From Corynebacterium aurimucosum (GTDB lineage Bacteria; Actinomycetota; Actinomycetes; Mycobacteriales; Mycobacteriaceae), in assembly GCF_030408555.1 (NCBI RefSeq), contig NZ_CP047048.1, forward strand, positions 1,426,001 through 1,490,000: a stretch of DNA of 64,000 bases. Direction: 5' to 3'. The notes beneath the pieces are model-generated. The model ran no database searches, was not told the DNA's origin, and saw nothing but the letters and a program-made list of their open reading frames with translations. This document shows positions 44,228-53,992 of this stretch, in pieces; the stretch's first letter is position 1, and every line of letters begins with the position of its first letter. A program made the position numbers and the translations under genes.

Positions 44228-44832
44228 CAGTTTCGATCCGAGTTCTTATCGCCGAAGACCAGTCACTGGTCCGCGGAGCGCTCACTGCACTGCTCAACAC
44301 CGAACCGGACATAGAAGTCGTAGCGGACTGCGCTTCCGGGACAGAGGTCGCTGCACTCGTCGCTAAGCACAGCGTTGACGTGGCTCTACTGGATATTGAA
44401 ATGCCCGGCATGAACGGCATCGATGCGGCACAAACTATCGCAGATACTGGCTGCCGCAGCCTTATCGTCACCACATTCGGGCGCTCTGGTTACGTCAAGC
44501 GTGCGCTCCAGGCAGGTGTCGATGGCTTTCTGGTCAAAGACACCCCGCCCGACGAACTCGCTGATGCCATCCGCCGAGTCCATTCCGGTATGCGAGTCAT
44601 CGATCCGCAGCTTGCTCAAGATATTCTCTTCTCCCCCGACAATCCTTTGAGCGAAAGAGAAGTAGAGGTCTGTCGCCTACTGCTGCGTGGGCTCGGCTCC
44701 GCCGACATCGCTTCACAGCTTCACCTCAGCGGCGGGACCGTGCGCAACCACGTCTCCGCAATTATGGCGAAGACGCGGGCAGCAAATCGCTTCGAAGCCG
44801 CACGGCGAGCCGAAGCTAATGGCTGGATTTAG
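44224..44832 (+). CDS. Response regulator, NarL/LuxR type
   Basis: 202 residues. The receiver domain holds the acidic pair ED (11-12), phospho-acceptor Asp57 (LLDIEMPGMNG) and Lys near 104 (FLVKDTPP). The C-terminal LuxR HTH is intact ('LSEREVEVCRLLLRGLGSADIASQLHLSGGTVRNHVSAIMAKT'). It overlaps the kinase gene (ATGA), so it was co-evolved with it. With the kinase broken, phosphorylation would need another donor; its own integrity suggests recent loss or an alternative input. Confidence 0.9.
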   Translation: MTVSIRVLIAEDQSLVRGALTALLNTEPDIEVVADCASGTEVAALVAKHSVDVALLDIEMPGMNGIDAAQTIADTGCRSLIVTTFGRSGYVKRALQAGVDGFLVKDTPPDELADAIRRVHSGMRVIDPQLAQDILFSPDNPLSEREVEVCRLLLRGLGSADIASQLHLSGGTVRNHVSAIMAKTRAANRFEAARRAEANGWI

Positions 44833-44839
44833 GAGGGAC

Positions 44840-45430
44840 TTAGAGCAGGATCTGCGCGAGCACCGAACCGACTACACAGGAGGTAACGACAGAAATAGCG
44901 CCGGGGATGATGAACGAGTGGTTGATGACGAATTTGCCGATGTGTGTCGTACCGGTTCGGTCGAAGCCAATGCAGGCCAAATCGGAGGGGTACGTCGGCA
45001 GAATGAAGTAGCCGTAAGCAGCACCGTAGAAGCCCACGATGACCGCTGGGTCAATGCCTAGCTGGAGCCCGATGGGAGCAATAGCTACGAGTGCCGCAGC
45101 CTGGGAATTGACCAGCTTAGACACGATAACCAAGACGACAGCGTAGGCCCATGGAGCGGCTTCGACGACGCTGCCAAGGTTGGATTCCAGGGCATCGATG
45201 TGGGCTTGGAACAAGGTGTCTGCCATCCAGGCCACGCCGAAGACTGAGAACACTGCGGTCATACCAGCTTTAAAGACAGGAGTTGAGGCGATCTTCGCCG
45301 GTTCCACCTTGCAGCTCAGCAAAATGATGGCGCCGGCCACCAGCATATTCATCTGGATGACCAGGTTCATTGGGTATAATGCCAGCGTAACGGCCATACT
45401 GTTAAGAGAGCCGCACCGCCCCAACAGCAA
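44840..45430 (-). pseudogene. C-terminal half of a Dcu-type C4-dicarboxylate transporter
   Basis: About 196 residues match the latter half of DcuA/DcuB antiporters ('KVEPAKIASTPVFKAGMTAVFSVFGVAWMADTLF', 'SKLVNSQAAALVAIAP', 'YFILPTYPSDLACIGFDRTGTTHIGKFVINHSFIIPG'); full-length members have about 430-450 residues. An in-frame TGA lies directly before the TTG at 45428-45430 and only 25 bases separate it from the der stop, so the N-terminal half has been lost by deletion. Not expected to transport. Convergent with the response regulator gene. Confidence 0.85.
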
Positions 45431-45455
45431 TCAGAAAGTCAACTAACCAGACATC

Positions 45456-47084
45456 TCATCGGCGTTGACGGCGCTCGCGCACGCGCACCGCGATGCGCAC
45501 AGGCGAGCCATGGAATCCGAAGCGCTCGCGGAACTTGCGCTCCAAGTAACGGCGGTAGCCCGCATCCAGGAAGCCGGTGGTAAACAACACGATGGTCGGC
45601 GGCTGCGTGGATGCCTGGGTAGCGAACAGCACGCGCGGGAGGCGGTTATTGTTCATCGGCGGCGGGTTGGCGGCGATTGCCTCGCGCATCCAGTTGTTGA
45701 GCTGACCAGTCGACACGCGCTGATCCCAGCTCTCGAGAGCCTCGATCATGGCGGGTTCCAGCTTCTGCAGGGCGCGGCCGGTCTCCGCCGAGATATTCAC
45801 GCGGGTCACCCACGGCAGGTGCCGCAGGTTCTCATCGATCTCGCGCTCCAAGTAGTAGCGGCGATCCTCATCCACAAGGTCCCACTTATTGAAGGCAATA
45901 ACCAGAGCCTTACCGGCTTCCAAAATCATATTGAGAACGCGTTGGTCTTGCTCGGAGACTTCCTGGGAGGCATCGATAAGCATGATGCACACCTCGGCCG
46001 CGTCGATCACGCCGCGCGTGCGCAGCGAAGCGTAATACTCGTGCCCCTGCGCATTCTTGACCTTCTTGCGCAGGCCCGCAGTGTCGATGAACTTCCATAG
46101 CCGCTGATCCAGCTGCACCAAGGAGTCGACCGGGTCGACAGTCGTGCCGGCAGCATTGTCCACGACGGAGCGCTCCTCCGCCGTCAGCTTATTCAGAAGC
46201 GAGGACTTACCCACATTTGGCTTGCCCACCAGCGCTACGCGGCGGGGCCCAGAAGTAATCGAAGAATGGCGCGGTTCCTCGGGGAACAAACGCAGAATCT
46301 CATCCAAGACGTCGGCGCCACCCCGGCCGTGCTGGGCGGATACCGGCCACGGATCTCCCAAGCCCAGCGCGTAGAACTCGGCCATATCTGCGTACATCGT
46401 CTCCGAATCAAACTTGTTCGAGACGAGAATGACCGGAACTTCGGAGCGCTGCAGCTTTCGAGCCATCACAGCATCGGTTTCCGTGATGCCCACCTTGGTG
46501 TCCACCACGAACACGATGACATCGGCGGTCTCCATAGCCTGCTCTGCTTGGCGGGCGATGGCAGCGTGGATGCCCTTGACATTCGGATCCCAACCACCGG
46601 TGTCCTGAACGAAGAAGCGCTGGCCATTCCAGTCCGCCACGTAGGACACACGGTCACGGGTCACACCAGGATGGTCTTCCACCACTGCTTCACGGCGGCC
46701 AAGGAATCGGTTCACCAGGGAAGACTTGCCCACGTTCGGGCGGCCGACCACGGCCACAGTGCAGAGGTTTTCCTCAGTGTGCTCCTCGCCTACTCCGAAG
46801 GCATGAGATAGAGCTTCCCATTCCTCCTCGCTCAGTGGGGCATCACCTTCGGTCGGTTCGTCTTGCTCACCGAAATCAGCCTCGCCGAATTCCGAATCAT
46901 CGAATTCTGACTCGTCAAACTCATAATCGAAGTCCTCGGAATCGAAATCTTTTTGCGCCCAGCCGCCGTGCGGATCGCGCACGACCTCTTCCTCGAGCTT
47001 GCCTACCGGGTAATGAAACTCCGTCTCGAATTCTTCCGGCTGCTGCTCGGGATTCAGGTCCGGATTCTGCGGTTCATTAGTCAT
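45456..47084 (-). CDS. der: Ribosome-assembly GTPase Der (EngA) with acidic N-terminal extension
   Basis: 542 residues. Two GTPase domains: G1 motifs GRPNVGKS (114-121) and GKPNVGKS (about 288-295), each with DxxG and NKxD-type motifs (SNKFD, FNKWD), and a C-terminal KH-like domain. About 105 residues precede the first GTPase domain and are rich in Asp, Glu and Phe, with a short repeated unit ([15 protein letters not shown]) absent from most Der proteins outside actinobacteria. Der helps assemble the 50S subunit. It overlaps cmk by 8 bases. Confidence 0.95.
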   Translation of the reverse strand: MTNEPQNPDLNPEQQPEEFETEFHYPVGKLEEEVVRDPHGGWAQKDFDSEDFDYEFDESEFDDSEFGEADFGEQDEPTEGDAPLSEEEWEALSHAFGVGEEHTEENLCTVAVVGRPNVGKSSLVNRFLGRREAVVEDHPGVTRDRVSYVADWNGQRFFVQDTGGWDPNVKGIHAAIARQAEQAMETADVIVFVVDTKVGITETDAVMARKLQRSEVPVILVSNKFDSETMYADMAEFYALGLGDPWPVSAQHGRGGADVLDEILRLFPEEPRHSSITSGPRRVALVGKPNVGKSSLLNKLTAEERSVVDNAAGTTVDPVDSLVQLDQRLWKFIDTAGLRKKVKNAQGHEYYASLRTRGVIDAAEVCIMLIDASQEVSEQDQRVLNMILEAGKALVIAFNKWDLVDEDRRYYLEREIDENLRHLPWVTRVNISAETGRALQKLEPAMIEALESWDQRVSTGQLNNWMREAIAANPPPMNNNRLPRVLFATQASTQPPTIVLFTTGFLDAGYRRYLERKFRERFGFHGSPVRIAVRVRERRQRR

Positions 47085-47787
47085 TCGAGGCCTCCTTTGC
47101 AGCAGATTCTTTCACGACGGCGATGAGTGCGTCGAGGACTTCCTCACGGGTCATCTCGGACGTATCGACGAGCACCGCGTCCTCAGCCGGGCGCAACGGC
47201 GAGGTGGCGCGGGAGGAATCTGCGGCGTCGCGCCGTTCGACGTCGGCAAGCACGGTGTCAAAATCCGATTCAATGCCGGCGGCGAGGTTCTGGTCGTGGC
47301 GGCGCTGCGCGCGGACCTCGGCACTGGCCGTCATATACGCCTTCGCGGGGGCATCCGCGAGAACGACAGTGCCGATGTCACGTCCTTCCACAATCGCGCG
47401 GTGGGCCTGTGCCGACAGCTTCCGTTGCAGTTCAACAAGGTTCTGACGTACTTCCGGGATTGCCGATACCGCCGAGACATTGCGGGTGACCTCATCCTCA
47501 CGGATAACGCGGGAAACGTCTTCACCATCGAAGATAACCTGGGTGGAATCAGGGTCATCGGAGACCTCAAGGGGAAGGTCTGCAGTCGCGGCAATCACCG
47601 CTTCAGTATCTGCCGGGTCCACCCCTGCGCGCAGTACAGCCAGAGTAGCTACGCGGTACATGGCCCCAGTGTCGACATACTTCGCCTCAAGCCGCTTGGC
47701 CAGCGCACGGCACGTCGTGGACTTACCGGTCCCAGAGGGGCCGTCAACAGCCAAGATGAGGCCTTGATCGGGCATATTTGAAATCAT
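47077..47787 (-). CDS. cmk: Cytidylate kinase
   Basis: 236 residues. The P-loop GPSGTGKST (16-24), 'VDTGAMYR', '[16 protein letters not shown]' and the Arg/Asp lid ([20 protein letters not shown]) are typical of bacterial CMP kinase. It phosphorylates CMP and dCMP. It overlaps both neighbours (rluB by TAATG and der by 8 bases), a tightly coupled rluB-cmk-der unit. Confidence 0.95.
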   Translation of the reverse strand: MISNMPDQGLILAVDGPSGTGKSTTCRALAKRLEAKYVDTGAMYRVATLAVLRAGVDPADTEAVIAATADLPLEVSDDPDSTQVIFDGEDVSRVIREDEVTRNVSAVSAIPEVRQNLVELQRKLSAQAHRAIVEGRDIGTVVLADAPAKAYMTASAEVRAQRRHDQNLAAGIESDFDTVLADVERRDAADSSRATSPLRPAEDAVLVDTSEMTREEVLDALIAVVKESAAKEASND

Positions 47788-48704
47788 TACATCCCCACCG
47801 CCTTGTACAGGCTGGTCAATTCATTGGAGTTAAGAGCACGCAGGGAGCCAGGCTTCATATCGCCCAGCTGTACTGTGTGAAGCTTGGTGCGCACGAGGCG
47901 CTGAACTGGGTAGCCGGCTCCCTTCAGCATGCGGCGAACGATGTGCTTGCGCCCCTCGTGCAATTCGACACGCACCAGCGAATAGCCCTGGTTCTTGTCC
48001 ACGATTTGCACATAGTCTGCCTGTGCCAGGCCATCTTCCAATTCGATGCCCTCACGCAGTTGGCGAACCAACTTCTTATCGGCCTCCCCCAGCACGGTAG
48101 CCAGGTAAGTCTTAGAAACCTCGTACTTAGGGTGCATGAGGCGGTTAGCAAGCTCGCCATCATTAGTCAGTAAAAGTAGGCCCTCGGTGTCAGCATCGAG
48201 ACGCCCGACGTGGAATAGGCGTTGACCTGCCACGACGCGGTCAGCCACGACATCACCCACACAAGGCCGGCCCATGTCATCCGACATGGTGGACTGCATC
48301 CCGCGGGGCTTGTTGAGCACGAAGTACTGTGTCTCTTCGTTGACGTTGATGCGGGTGCCATCAACTCGGATGACGTCCTTGTTGGGGTTCACACGGGTGC
48401 CCTGCTTGATGATGACCTGGCCGTTAACTTCGACTCGGCCCTCATCGATCAGGATCTCAGCGTGGCGGCGCGAAGCAACGCCGGCCTTGGCCAACACCTT
48501 TTGGAGGCGTTCGCCCTGATTCTGGGAATTCTTCTTGCTGTTGGCGCCTACCAGCCAATCCGCGCCTAGGTCTCGCGCGACGGAATCTGCGGTGGCCTTC
48601 TTCTTTACATGCTGGTGGCGAGCCGGCTTAGCGTTCGAGACGATCATGTCGCTGTCACGCTTTTTCTTTTCCGGTGTGCCGTCGCGGCGAGCGGGTGGAG
48701 TCAC
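47787..48704 (-). CDS. rluB: 23S rRNA pseudouridine synthase RluB type
   Basis: 305 residues from the GTG at 48702-48704, chosen because GAGAGGA lies 9 bases upstream; an in-frame TTG six codons earlier has no ribosome site. The S4 domain ('RLQKVLAKAGVASRRHAEILIDEGRVEVNGQ') is followed by the catalytic 'VGRLDADTEGLLLLTNDG' (catalytic Asp) and 'YEVSKTYLATV'. The N-terminal 60 residues are basic. It isomerises a uridine in 23S rRNA helix 80-90 region by analogy with RluB. Confidence 0.9.
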   Translation of the reverse strand: MTPPARRDGTPEKKKRDSDMIVSNAKPARHQHVKKKATADSVARDLGADWLVGANSKKNSQNQGERLQKVLAKAGVASRRHAEILIDEGRVEVNGQVIIKQGTRVNPNKDVIRVDGTRINVNEETQYFVLNKPRGMQSTMSDDMGRPCVGDVVADRVVAGQRLFHVGRLDADTEGLLLLTNDGELANRLMHPKYEVSKTYLATVLGEADKKLVRQLREGIELEDGLAQADYVQIVDKNQGYSLVRVELHEGRKHIVRRMLKGAGYPVQRLVRTKLHTVQLGDMKPGSLRALNSNELTSLYKAVGM

Positions 48705-48791
48705 GGGAGTGTGTCCTCTCAATAGTTCTTCAATTTGCTGGGCGCGAAAACACGCCTCTGTCCGGCCGCAATCTTACCGCAGAGTATGCCC

Positions 48792-49406
48792 TTATGAGTA
48801 GTCCTCCTCGATCTGCTCGATGTCTGGCAACAGCGGAGCAAGATCCGGAAGGCGCTCAAGAGAATCAATGCCGAGTAGCTCGAGGAAAAGCTCAGTGGTT
48901 TCATACTGGTGCGCATGTCCCACAGAGGGCTCAGGGCTTTCTATCTCCCGAATAAGTCCACGCAACAAGAGCGTCCGGACAACTCCATCAACGTTAACGC
49001 CGCGAACACCTGCGACTTGAGCTCGGGTTACCGGCTGGCGGTATGCAATGACCGCCAAGGTTTCCAGGGCGGCGCGGGAGAGTTTGGTTTGGGTGCCATC
49101 GAGAACAAACTGCTCGACGGCATCTGCGTTCTCTTTACGCGTATAGAAGCGCCACCCCTCAGGTGTCTCGCGCAGGTCGATTCCGGAACCACGCTCGGCC
49201 AATTCTCGTTCCACAGCCCGCAAGGTATCGCTGACAACAGTGGGCTCCGCGTCCAACACGCGGGCCAGCTCTTCCACGCTTGCAGGCGAGTCGACGACGA
49301 GGAGTATCGACTCGAGGCGTGAGCGCAGCTGCGGGATGAGGGGCAAAGCTCCCTGTCCGCTGGAGGTGGCCGCTTCGCTAGGTGCCGGAGATGACGTGTC
49401 GTCCAT
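48792..49406 (-). CDS. scpB: Segregation and condensation protein B
   Basis: 204 residues with the ScpB double winged helix: 'RLESILLVVDSPASVEELARVLD', 'WRFYTRKENADAVEQFV', 'LSRAALETLAVIAYRQPVTRAQVAGVRGVN', 'RGLIRE'. It binds ScpA to form the kleisin complex with SMC. Encoded 16 bases after scpA on the same strand. Confidence 0.94.
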   Translation of the reverse strand: MDDTSSPAPSEAATSSGQGALPLIPQLRSRLESILLVVDSPASVEELARVLDAEPTVVSDTLRAVERELAERGSGIDLRETPEGWRFYTRKENADAVEQFVLDGTQTKLSRAALETLAVIAYRQPVTRAQVAGVRGVNVDGVVRTLLLRGLIREIESPEPSVGHAHQYETTELFLELLGIDSLERLPDLAPLLPDIEQIEEDYS

Positions 49407-49422
49407 GTCTCGGTAGCGTACC

Positions 49423-50220
49423 TTAATCCCAGTTCGCTGCTGCGACTACGGCCGGATCTACGTCGAGTCCAGTCCACGATAGTTCGAGCGGCCCCAAAGA
49501 TTCCGGCTGGGAAGCATCCACCGCCTTGGCTTTATATAGCTCCAGCAACGCCAGGAAGCGGCCGACGATTTCCATAGAGACAGTACAGTCCCTCGTTAAG
49601 GCATCGAAGCTCATCCACTGCCCCGTACCCAGCAGCTTGAGCGTAGTGAGGATCTTTCCGGCCTGCTCCGGCACGGAAACGGCAACTTGGTGGATGTGCC
49701 CCGTCGCGACCTCCTCCGGCGGTTTAGGCCGGAAAACACCTGCGGCCAGCTCTGCGAAGCTCGCTGGAGTGTGCCCAAGCTTCACCGGCGGGAGGAGATC
49801 ACTAAAGCGTTCCTCCATGGCCACCGCCCGCGGATAGCGCCGCTGGGCAGCACGTTGCCACTGCGCGAACTGGTCGGCGACTTGTTTATAGGCCTTATAC
49901 TGAAGCAGACGCGCGAAAAGAAGATCGCGGGTCTCCAAAAGCTCTAGGTCCTCCAAGTCATCAACCTCGCCGCGCGGTAACAAACGCGCCGCCTTCAGGT
50001 CCAGGAGTGTGGCGGCGATAAGGAGGAACTCCGTAGTCTCATCCAAGTCCGCAGTTTCTCCCAGTGCACGTGTATAAGCCACGAATTCGTCAGTAACTTC
50101 AGACAGCGCCACTTCCGTAACGTCCAGCTTCTTTGCCTGAATCAGCTGGAGCAGCAGATCAAAAGGGCCCTCGAAGTTGCCCAGCGCGATGCGAAAGCCG
50201 GTGATCTCCGGTTGGGTCAT
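49423..50220 (-). CDS. scpA: Segregation and condensation protein A (kleisin)
   Basis: 265 residues. The N-terminal 'FEGPFDLLLQLIQAKKLDVTEVALSEVTDEFVAYT' and C-terminal winged helix ('MSFDALTRDCTVSMEIVGRFLALLELYK') are characteristic. It bridges SMC heads in chromosome condensation. It starts 9 bases after the upstream ParA-like gene. Confidence 0.94.
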   Translation of the reverse strand: MTQPEITGFRIALGNFEGPFDLLLQLIQAKKLDVTEVALSEVTDEFVAYTRALGETADLDETTEFLLIAATLLDLKAARLLPRGEVDDLEDLELLETRDLLFARLLQYKAYKQVADQFAQWQRAAQRRYPRAVAMEERFSDLLPPVKLGHTPASFAELAAGVFRPKPPEEVATGHIHQVAVSVPEQAGKILTTLKLLGTGQWMSFDALTRDCTVSMEIVGRFLALLELYKAKAVDASQPESLGPLELSWTGLDVDPAVVAAANWD

Positions 50221-50229
50221 AGTAGGCGG

Positions 50230-51108
50230 CTAGCCGTTAGCCCGCTCAATGACCTCTTTAGCTAGGTCGCGGTACTGCTTGGCCGCCTGGGAGCTCGGGG
50301 CCCACGTAGTAATGGGCTCGCCGGCGACAGATGTCTCAGGGAAACGCACGGTGCGGGTAATCACCGTATCGAACACCTTGTCACCGAAGTACTCCACCAC
50401 ACGGTCCATGACCTCGCGCGCGTGACGGGTGCGGCGATCAAACATGGTGACCAGAATGCCCATGATCTCGAGGTCAAAATTGATTCGGTCAGCCACCTTC
50501 TCCACAGTATCGGTCAACAAGGCGAGACCACGCAGGGAGAAGAACTCACATTCCATAGGAATGATGACGCCCTGCGAACAGGCCAAGGCGTTGACGGTCA
50601 GCAGGCCCAGGGAGGGCTGACAGTCAATGATGATGAAGTCATAGTCCTTGCGCACAGGGCGCAGCGCGCGGGCCAGAGTGTGCTCGCGGCCTACCTCGTT
50701 GACCATCTGGATCTCCGCGGCGGACAAGTCGATGTTGGCTGGAACAAGGTCGAGCCCAGCCACACCGGTATGCACAATCGCCGAGTGCACCGAGACCTCG
50801 CTGTCAAGCATGACGTCATAGATGGTGTCCTGGATCTGGTCGTGAGTCAGGCCTAGACCAGCCGAAAGAGCACCCTGAGGATCCAAGTCAACGAGGAGGA
50901 CTTTACGCCCGAGCTCCGCCAAACATGCGCCCATGTTAATGGTGGACGTGGTCTTTCCCACGCCACCCTTCTGGTTGCACATGGAGATAATCGTCGCGGG
51001 ACCATGCTTTTCCAACGGCTCTGGTTCCGGAAGCTCCCGCAGTGGGCGGCCGGTCAACCCGACCTGTGCTTCTGAGGCCTCAAACAGTCCCTCGTCGCTC
51101 ACAGTCAC
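50230..51108 (-). CDS. pldP: Orphan ParA-like ATPase (PldP type)
   Basis: 292 residues. The deviant Walker A KGGVGKTT (47-54), 'VDLDPQGALSAGLGL' and 'IIDCQPSLGLLTVNAL' mark a ParA/Soj ATPase. No parB lies beside it; instead scpA and scpB follow. Its position and type fit C. glutamicum PldP, an orphan ParA that localises to the division site and influences septum placement. The N-terminal 35 residues are acidic and proline-rich. Gene name given by neighbourhood and sequence type. Confidence 0.82.
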   Translation of the reverse strand: MTVSDEGLFEASEAQVGLTGRPLRELPEPEPLEKHGPATIISMCNQKGGVGKTTSTINMGACLAELGRKVLLVDLDPQGALSAGLGLTHDQIQDTIYDVMLDSEVSVHSAIVHTGVAGLDLVPANIDLSAAEIQMVNEVGREHTLARALRPVRKDYDFIIIDCQPSLGLLTVNALACSQGVIIPMECEFFSLRGLALLTDTVEKVADRINFDLEIMGILVTMFDRRTRHAREVMDRVVEYFGDKVFDTVITRTVRFPETSVAGEPITTWAPSSQAAKQYRDLAKEVIERANG

Positions 51109-51272
51109 ACCTGCTTCCTTGACCTTACGGCCTCTCTGCGGCCTTTCCGCTTCGACACTGCAGCCCCGACCGGCGCTACATTCTTACATCTTTGTGATTA
51201 TAGGGTACCCCTTGGGTGCCCGCGCCGCGATTATAGCTAGCACAAACCACAGAATAAACCCTGCAGCCTAGA

Positions 51273-52388
51273 TTAAGAAAGCTCTTCCTTCGATGTCGAA
51301 CGGCGCCTCTTCACGACAAACCCGACGATGAGAGCGATGATCCCGATGCCCACAATGCCCGCTGCGAGAGCGCCAGCTCCCACTTTCGAGCTATTCTGAT
51401 CCTCGCTGTCAGACTCGTTAGCGCCATCAGAATCGAGCTGCTGCTCCGGCGGTACCTCACCAGCGTTCTCACGAGTCGGATCCGTAAGCGTCACTACCAG
51501 CTCCGCGGACTGAGTGTCCTTATTAAAGAACTGCATGATGAAAGGATTGTCAGGCTCCGTACCTTCTGGATAGGTCAACGTCATTGTGCGCGAGCCTTTA
51601 TCAATCTCGCGCTTCACGCCTTCCACAAACTCGCCCTCCGCATTGAGGTAGCGCAGCGTGACGCCGTCATCCTCGAGATGCTTGAAGCGGTTGTACAGAT
51701 CTAGAGCCTGCTTGAAGCCAAGCTTGGCGGTAATTGTCTGTCCGTCGATCGTGGATTCCAGGTTGACATAAGCCGCGTGGGAATCATCGACACCCTCCCA
51801 GCCGCGGCCAGTGCGCGGAGGACGCGCTTGGCCTTTTCCACCGCCATCCGTGGCAGGTGCCGAGCCGCCGGTGGCAGGAGCATTTCCGCCTTCTTTTTCA
51901 TCTCCGCCTGTGACACCCTGTGGATCTCCGTTATCCCCAAGACTATCCGCACCACCTGGGTTCTGCTGTCCCCCTCCGAGGCTGTCCGGATCACCACTTT
52001 CAGCCGCGTCATTGAGTTCCTCGGCAGTTACCTCAGCATCTGCCACGAGCACGATAGTCATGGTCACGCCCTGGTAGGTAACCGGAACACTGATTTGTCC
52101 TCCAGCTGCCGGCGCGGTCACCGTTGCCGTACCACCAGAAGCGCTCACATTCCACCCATCGGAGGCCACGTTGACATCGACAGGCACAGGCAAGGAGACG
52201 GTTGTCGTCTGACCAGCCGGCACCGGGATGGTGGCATCTTGCGCGTGCGCAACCGCCGACCCAATCCCAGTTATTCCACCCTTCCCGCTCACGGGGCCGG
52301 CGACGATACCGGACAGCGGGGCTACGGTGATCGCGAAGGCCAGAGCCATCCCGCGATAAGCTCGGGAGAAAGATGCGGTTGAAGCCAT
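51273..52388 (-). CDS. Surface protein with signal peptide and C-terminal membrane anchor
   Basis: 371 residues from the ATG at 52386-52388, which has AAAGGA at the right distance; an ATG five codons earlier lacks one. A signal peptide ends near AHAQD (about residue 50). An immunoglobulin-like region, a Gly/Asp/Gln-rich linker and a domain with 'AAYVNLESTIDGQTITAKLGFKQALDLYNRFKHL' follow. A membrane segment (about 335-360) ends in KRRRSTSKEELS, so the chain is anchored and exposed outside. Family not recognised. It lies between xerD and pldP, both minus-strand, and probably has its own promoter. Confidence 0.75.
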   Translation of the reverse strand: MASTASFSRAYRGMALAFAITVAPLSGIVAGPVSGKGGITGIGSAVAHAQDATIPVPAGQTTTVSLPVPVDVNVASDGWNVSASGGTATVTAPAAGGQISVPVTYQGVTMTIVLVADAEVTAEELNDAAESGDPDSLGGGQQNPGGADSLGDNGDPQGVTGGDEKEGGNAPATGGSAPATDGGGKGQARPPRTGRGWEGVDDSHAAYVNLESTIDGQTITAKLGFKQALDLYNRFKHLEDDGVTLRYLNAEGEFVEGVKREIDKGSRTMTLTYPEGTEPDNPFIMQFFNKDTQSAELVVTLTDPTRENAGEVPPEQQLDSDGANESDSEDQNSSKVGAGALAAGIVGIGIIALIVGFVVKRRRSTSKEELS

Positions 52389-52433
52389 AAGAATCCTTTT
52401 CATTGGTAGACGTCGTGATGATTCTAGGTGCCT

Positions 52434-53357
52434 TTAGGCACGTGGGTGCGCAGTGCGCCATACTTCGCGGAGCGAATCCGCGGTCACGTGCGTGTAAATC
52501 TGTGTTGTCGTCACGGAAGAATGTCCCAAGAGCTCCTGCACGGTACGTACATCCGCCCCGCCTTCTAGCAGGTGGGTAGCAAAGGAATGCCGCAAAGTGT
52601 GCGGAGAAATTTTAGTGCTCAAGTGTGCGCGCTGCGCTGCGGTCTTGATCGCGGCCCAGGCGCTTTGCCGTGACAAAGCCCTTCCCCGAGTGTTGAGGAA
52701 TAAGGCGTGGGAGGCCCCCGTAGCCAAAACCGGTCGGGCACGCACCAGGTAGTTCTCCACCGCTTTCACCGCATGCGAGCCCAGCGGAACCAGGCGCTGC
52801 TTATCGCCCTTGCCGCTCAGCAGGAGAATATCGCGCACCGACGTCGGTCCCTCACCCGTCACATCATCCACACTCAGCGAAATCACTTCGGAAATACGGG
52901 CGCCCGTTCCATACAGCATTTCCAAAAGGGCGCGATCCCGAATATCAATGGGTGTTGCGGATTCATTGGTGGGGATAGCGTTGAGAAGAGCCTCGACGTC
53001 GTGCACGCTGAGTGTCTCTGGCAACGCTTGCGCCCGCTTGGGCGGGGTCACTTCCGCAGCCACATTCTCCTCAATCATCCCCTCCGCTAGCGCAAACTTG
53101 TGCAAGCCGCGCGCCACAATCAGTGCGCGGCTAGCAGAGGACTGCGCCAAAGATTCTCGGAGAAAAACGAGGTAGTTTTCCACGTGCGCGCGGGTCACCC
53201 GGCGCAGATCCGTGATGCCGGATTCCGCGAGCCAATCAACGTAGCGATTGATATCTCGGCGGTAGTTGCTCACCGTATTCTTTGAGGCACCTTTTTCCAC
53301 CATGAGGTGCATCAACCACGCTTGTCCAGCAGCTGCGGCGGGGCTTGACTGCGTCAC
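52434..53357 (-). CDS. xerD: Tyrosine recombinase XerD
   Basis: 307 residues starting at GTG that overlaps the nudix stop (GTGA). The catalytic set is complete: Arg154, Lys183, His253, Arg256, His279 and nucleophile Tyr288. The N-terminal SAM-like domain is present. With XerC it resolves chromosome dimers at dif near the terminus. Part of the tlyA-to-xerD operon. Confidence 0.93.
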   Translation of the reverse strand: MTQSSPAAAAGQAWLMHLMVEKGASKNTVSNYRRDINRYVDWLAESGITDLRRVTRAHVENYLVFLRESLAQSSASRALIVARGLHKFALAEGMIEENVAAEVTPPKRAQALPETLSVHDVEALLNAIPTNESATPIDIRDRALLEMLYGTGARISEVISLSVDDVTGEGPTSVRDILLLSGKGDKQRLVPLGSHAVKAVENYLVRARPVLATGASHALFLNTRGRALSRQSAWAAIKTAAQRAHLSTKISPHTLRHSFATHLLEGGADVRTVQELLGHSSVTTTQIYTHVTADSLREVWRTAHPRA

Positions 53358-53992
53358 AGCTTCTTCAGATCCGGTCCGGGGCGCCGTTGCGCTAGGGATT
53401 GCGGGCGCAGCTCGAAGGGCGCTTCGACCGAGCGCGCTGTGCGTCCCTCTTGCACGCAGGCATAAGCTGCGAGAATTCCCGCCACCGCAATCGAGTTCAC
53501 GATCTCCCCCGCGAGGATTCGCTCGACGGCCTCTGCGAGGGGCACCCAGGCGAAATCCATGTCGGCTTCTTCATCGCCTTCGGCTGCGAGCTTCTCCACG
53601 GGGGACAGGCCACGCGCTAAGAAGACGCGCACGGCTTCCTCACAGAAGCCCGGGGAGGTCACCAGATCGGTCAACACTGCCCATTCCTCGGCGGCTAACC
53701 CGGCCTCCTCCTGGAGTTCGCGTTGCGCGCCGCTGAGCTCATCTTCATCCTTGACGTCGAGCAATCCGGCTGGTAGCTCCCACAGGCGCTTGGCGACGCT
53801 ATGGCGGTACTGCTGCACCATGGCGACCCGGTTGTTCTCATCCAAGGCCACAACGGCGACAGCGCCGAGGTGCTCTACAATCTCGCGTTGCGCTACGACC
53901 TCCCCTGGCATGATGACGTCATCGCGACGTACGGCGATGATGGGGGCGTCGACAAGCATCTCGCTACCTACCGTGCGAAAATCGTGGGTCAT
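53354..53992 (-). CDS. Nudix hydrolase (ADP-ribose pyrophosphatase type)
   Basis: 212 residues. The nudix box '[24 protein letters not shown]' has the REL-x-EE-x-G core and 'VQQYRH' and 'LWELPAG' ahead of it match the ADP-ribose group. It hydrolyses ADP-ribose or a related nucleoside diphosphate derivative. It abuts steB (no gap) and overlaps xerD (GTGA), so it is in the operon. Confidence 0.88.
   Translation of the reverse strand: MTHDFRTVGSEMLVDAPIIAVRRDDVIMPGEVVAQREIVEHLGAVAVVALDENNRVAMVQQYRHSVAKRLWELPAGLLDVKDEDELSGAQRELQEEAGLAAEEWAVLTDLVTSPGFCEEAVRVFLARGLSPVEKLAAEGDEEADMDFAWVPLAEAVERILAGEIVNSIAVAGILAAYACVQEGRTARSVEAPFELRPQSLAQRRPGPDLKKL

Noticed and set aside
50230..51108. Possible chromosomal parABS locus
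   Set aside because: Only a ParA-like gene is present, with no parB or parS-like site; best read as orphan PldP.
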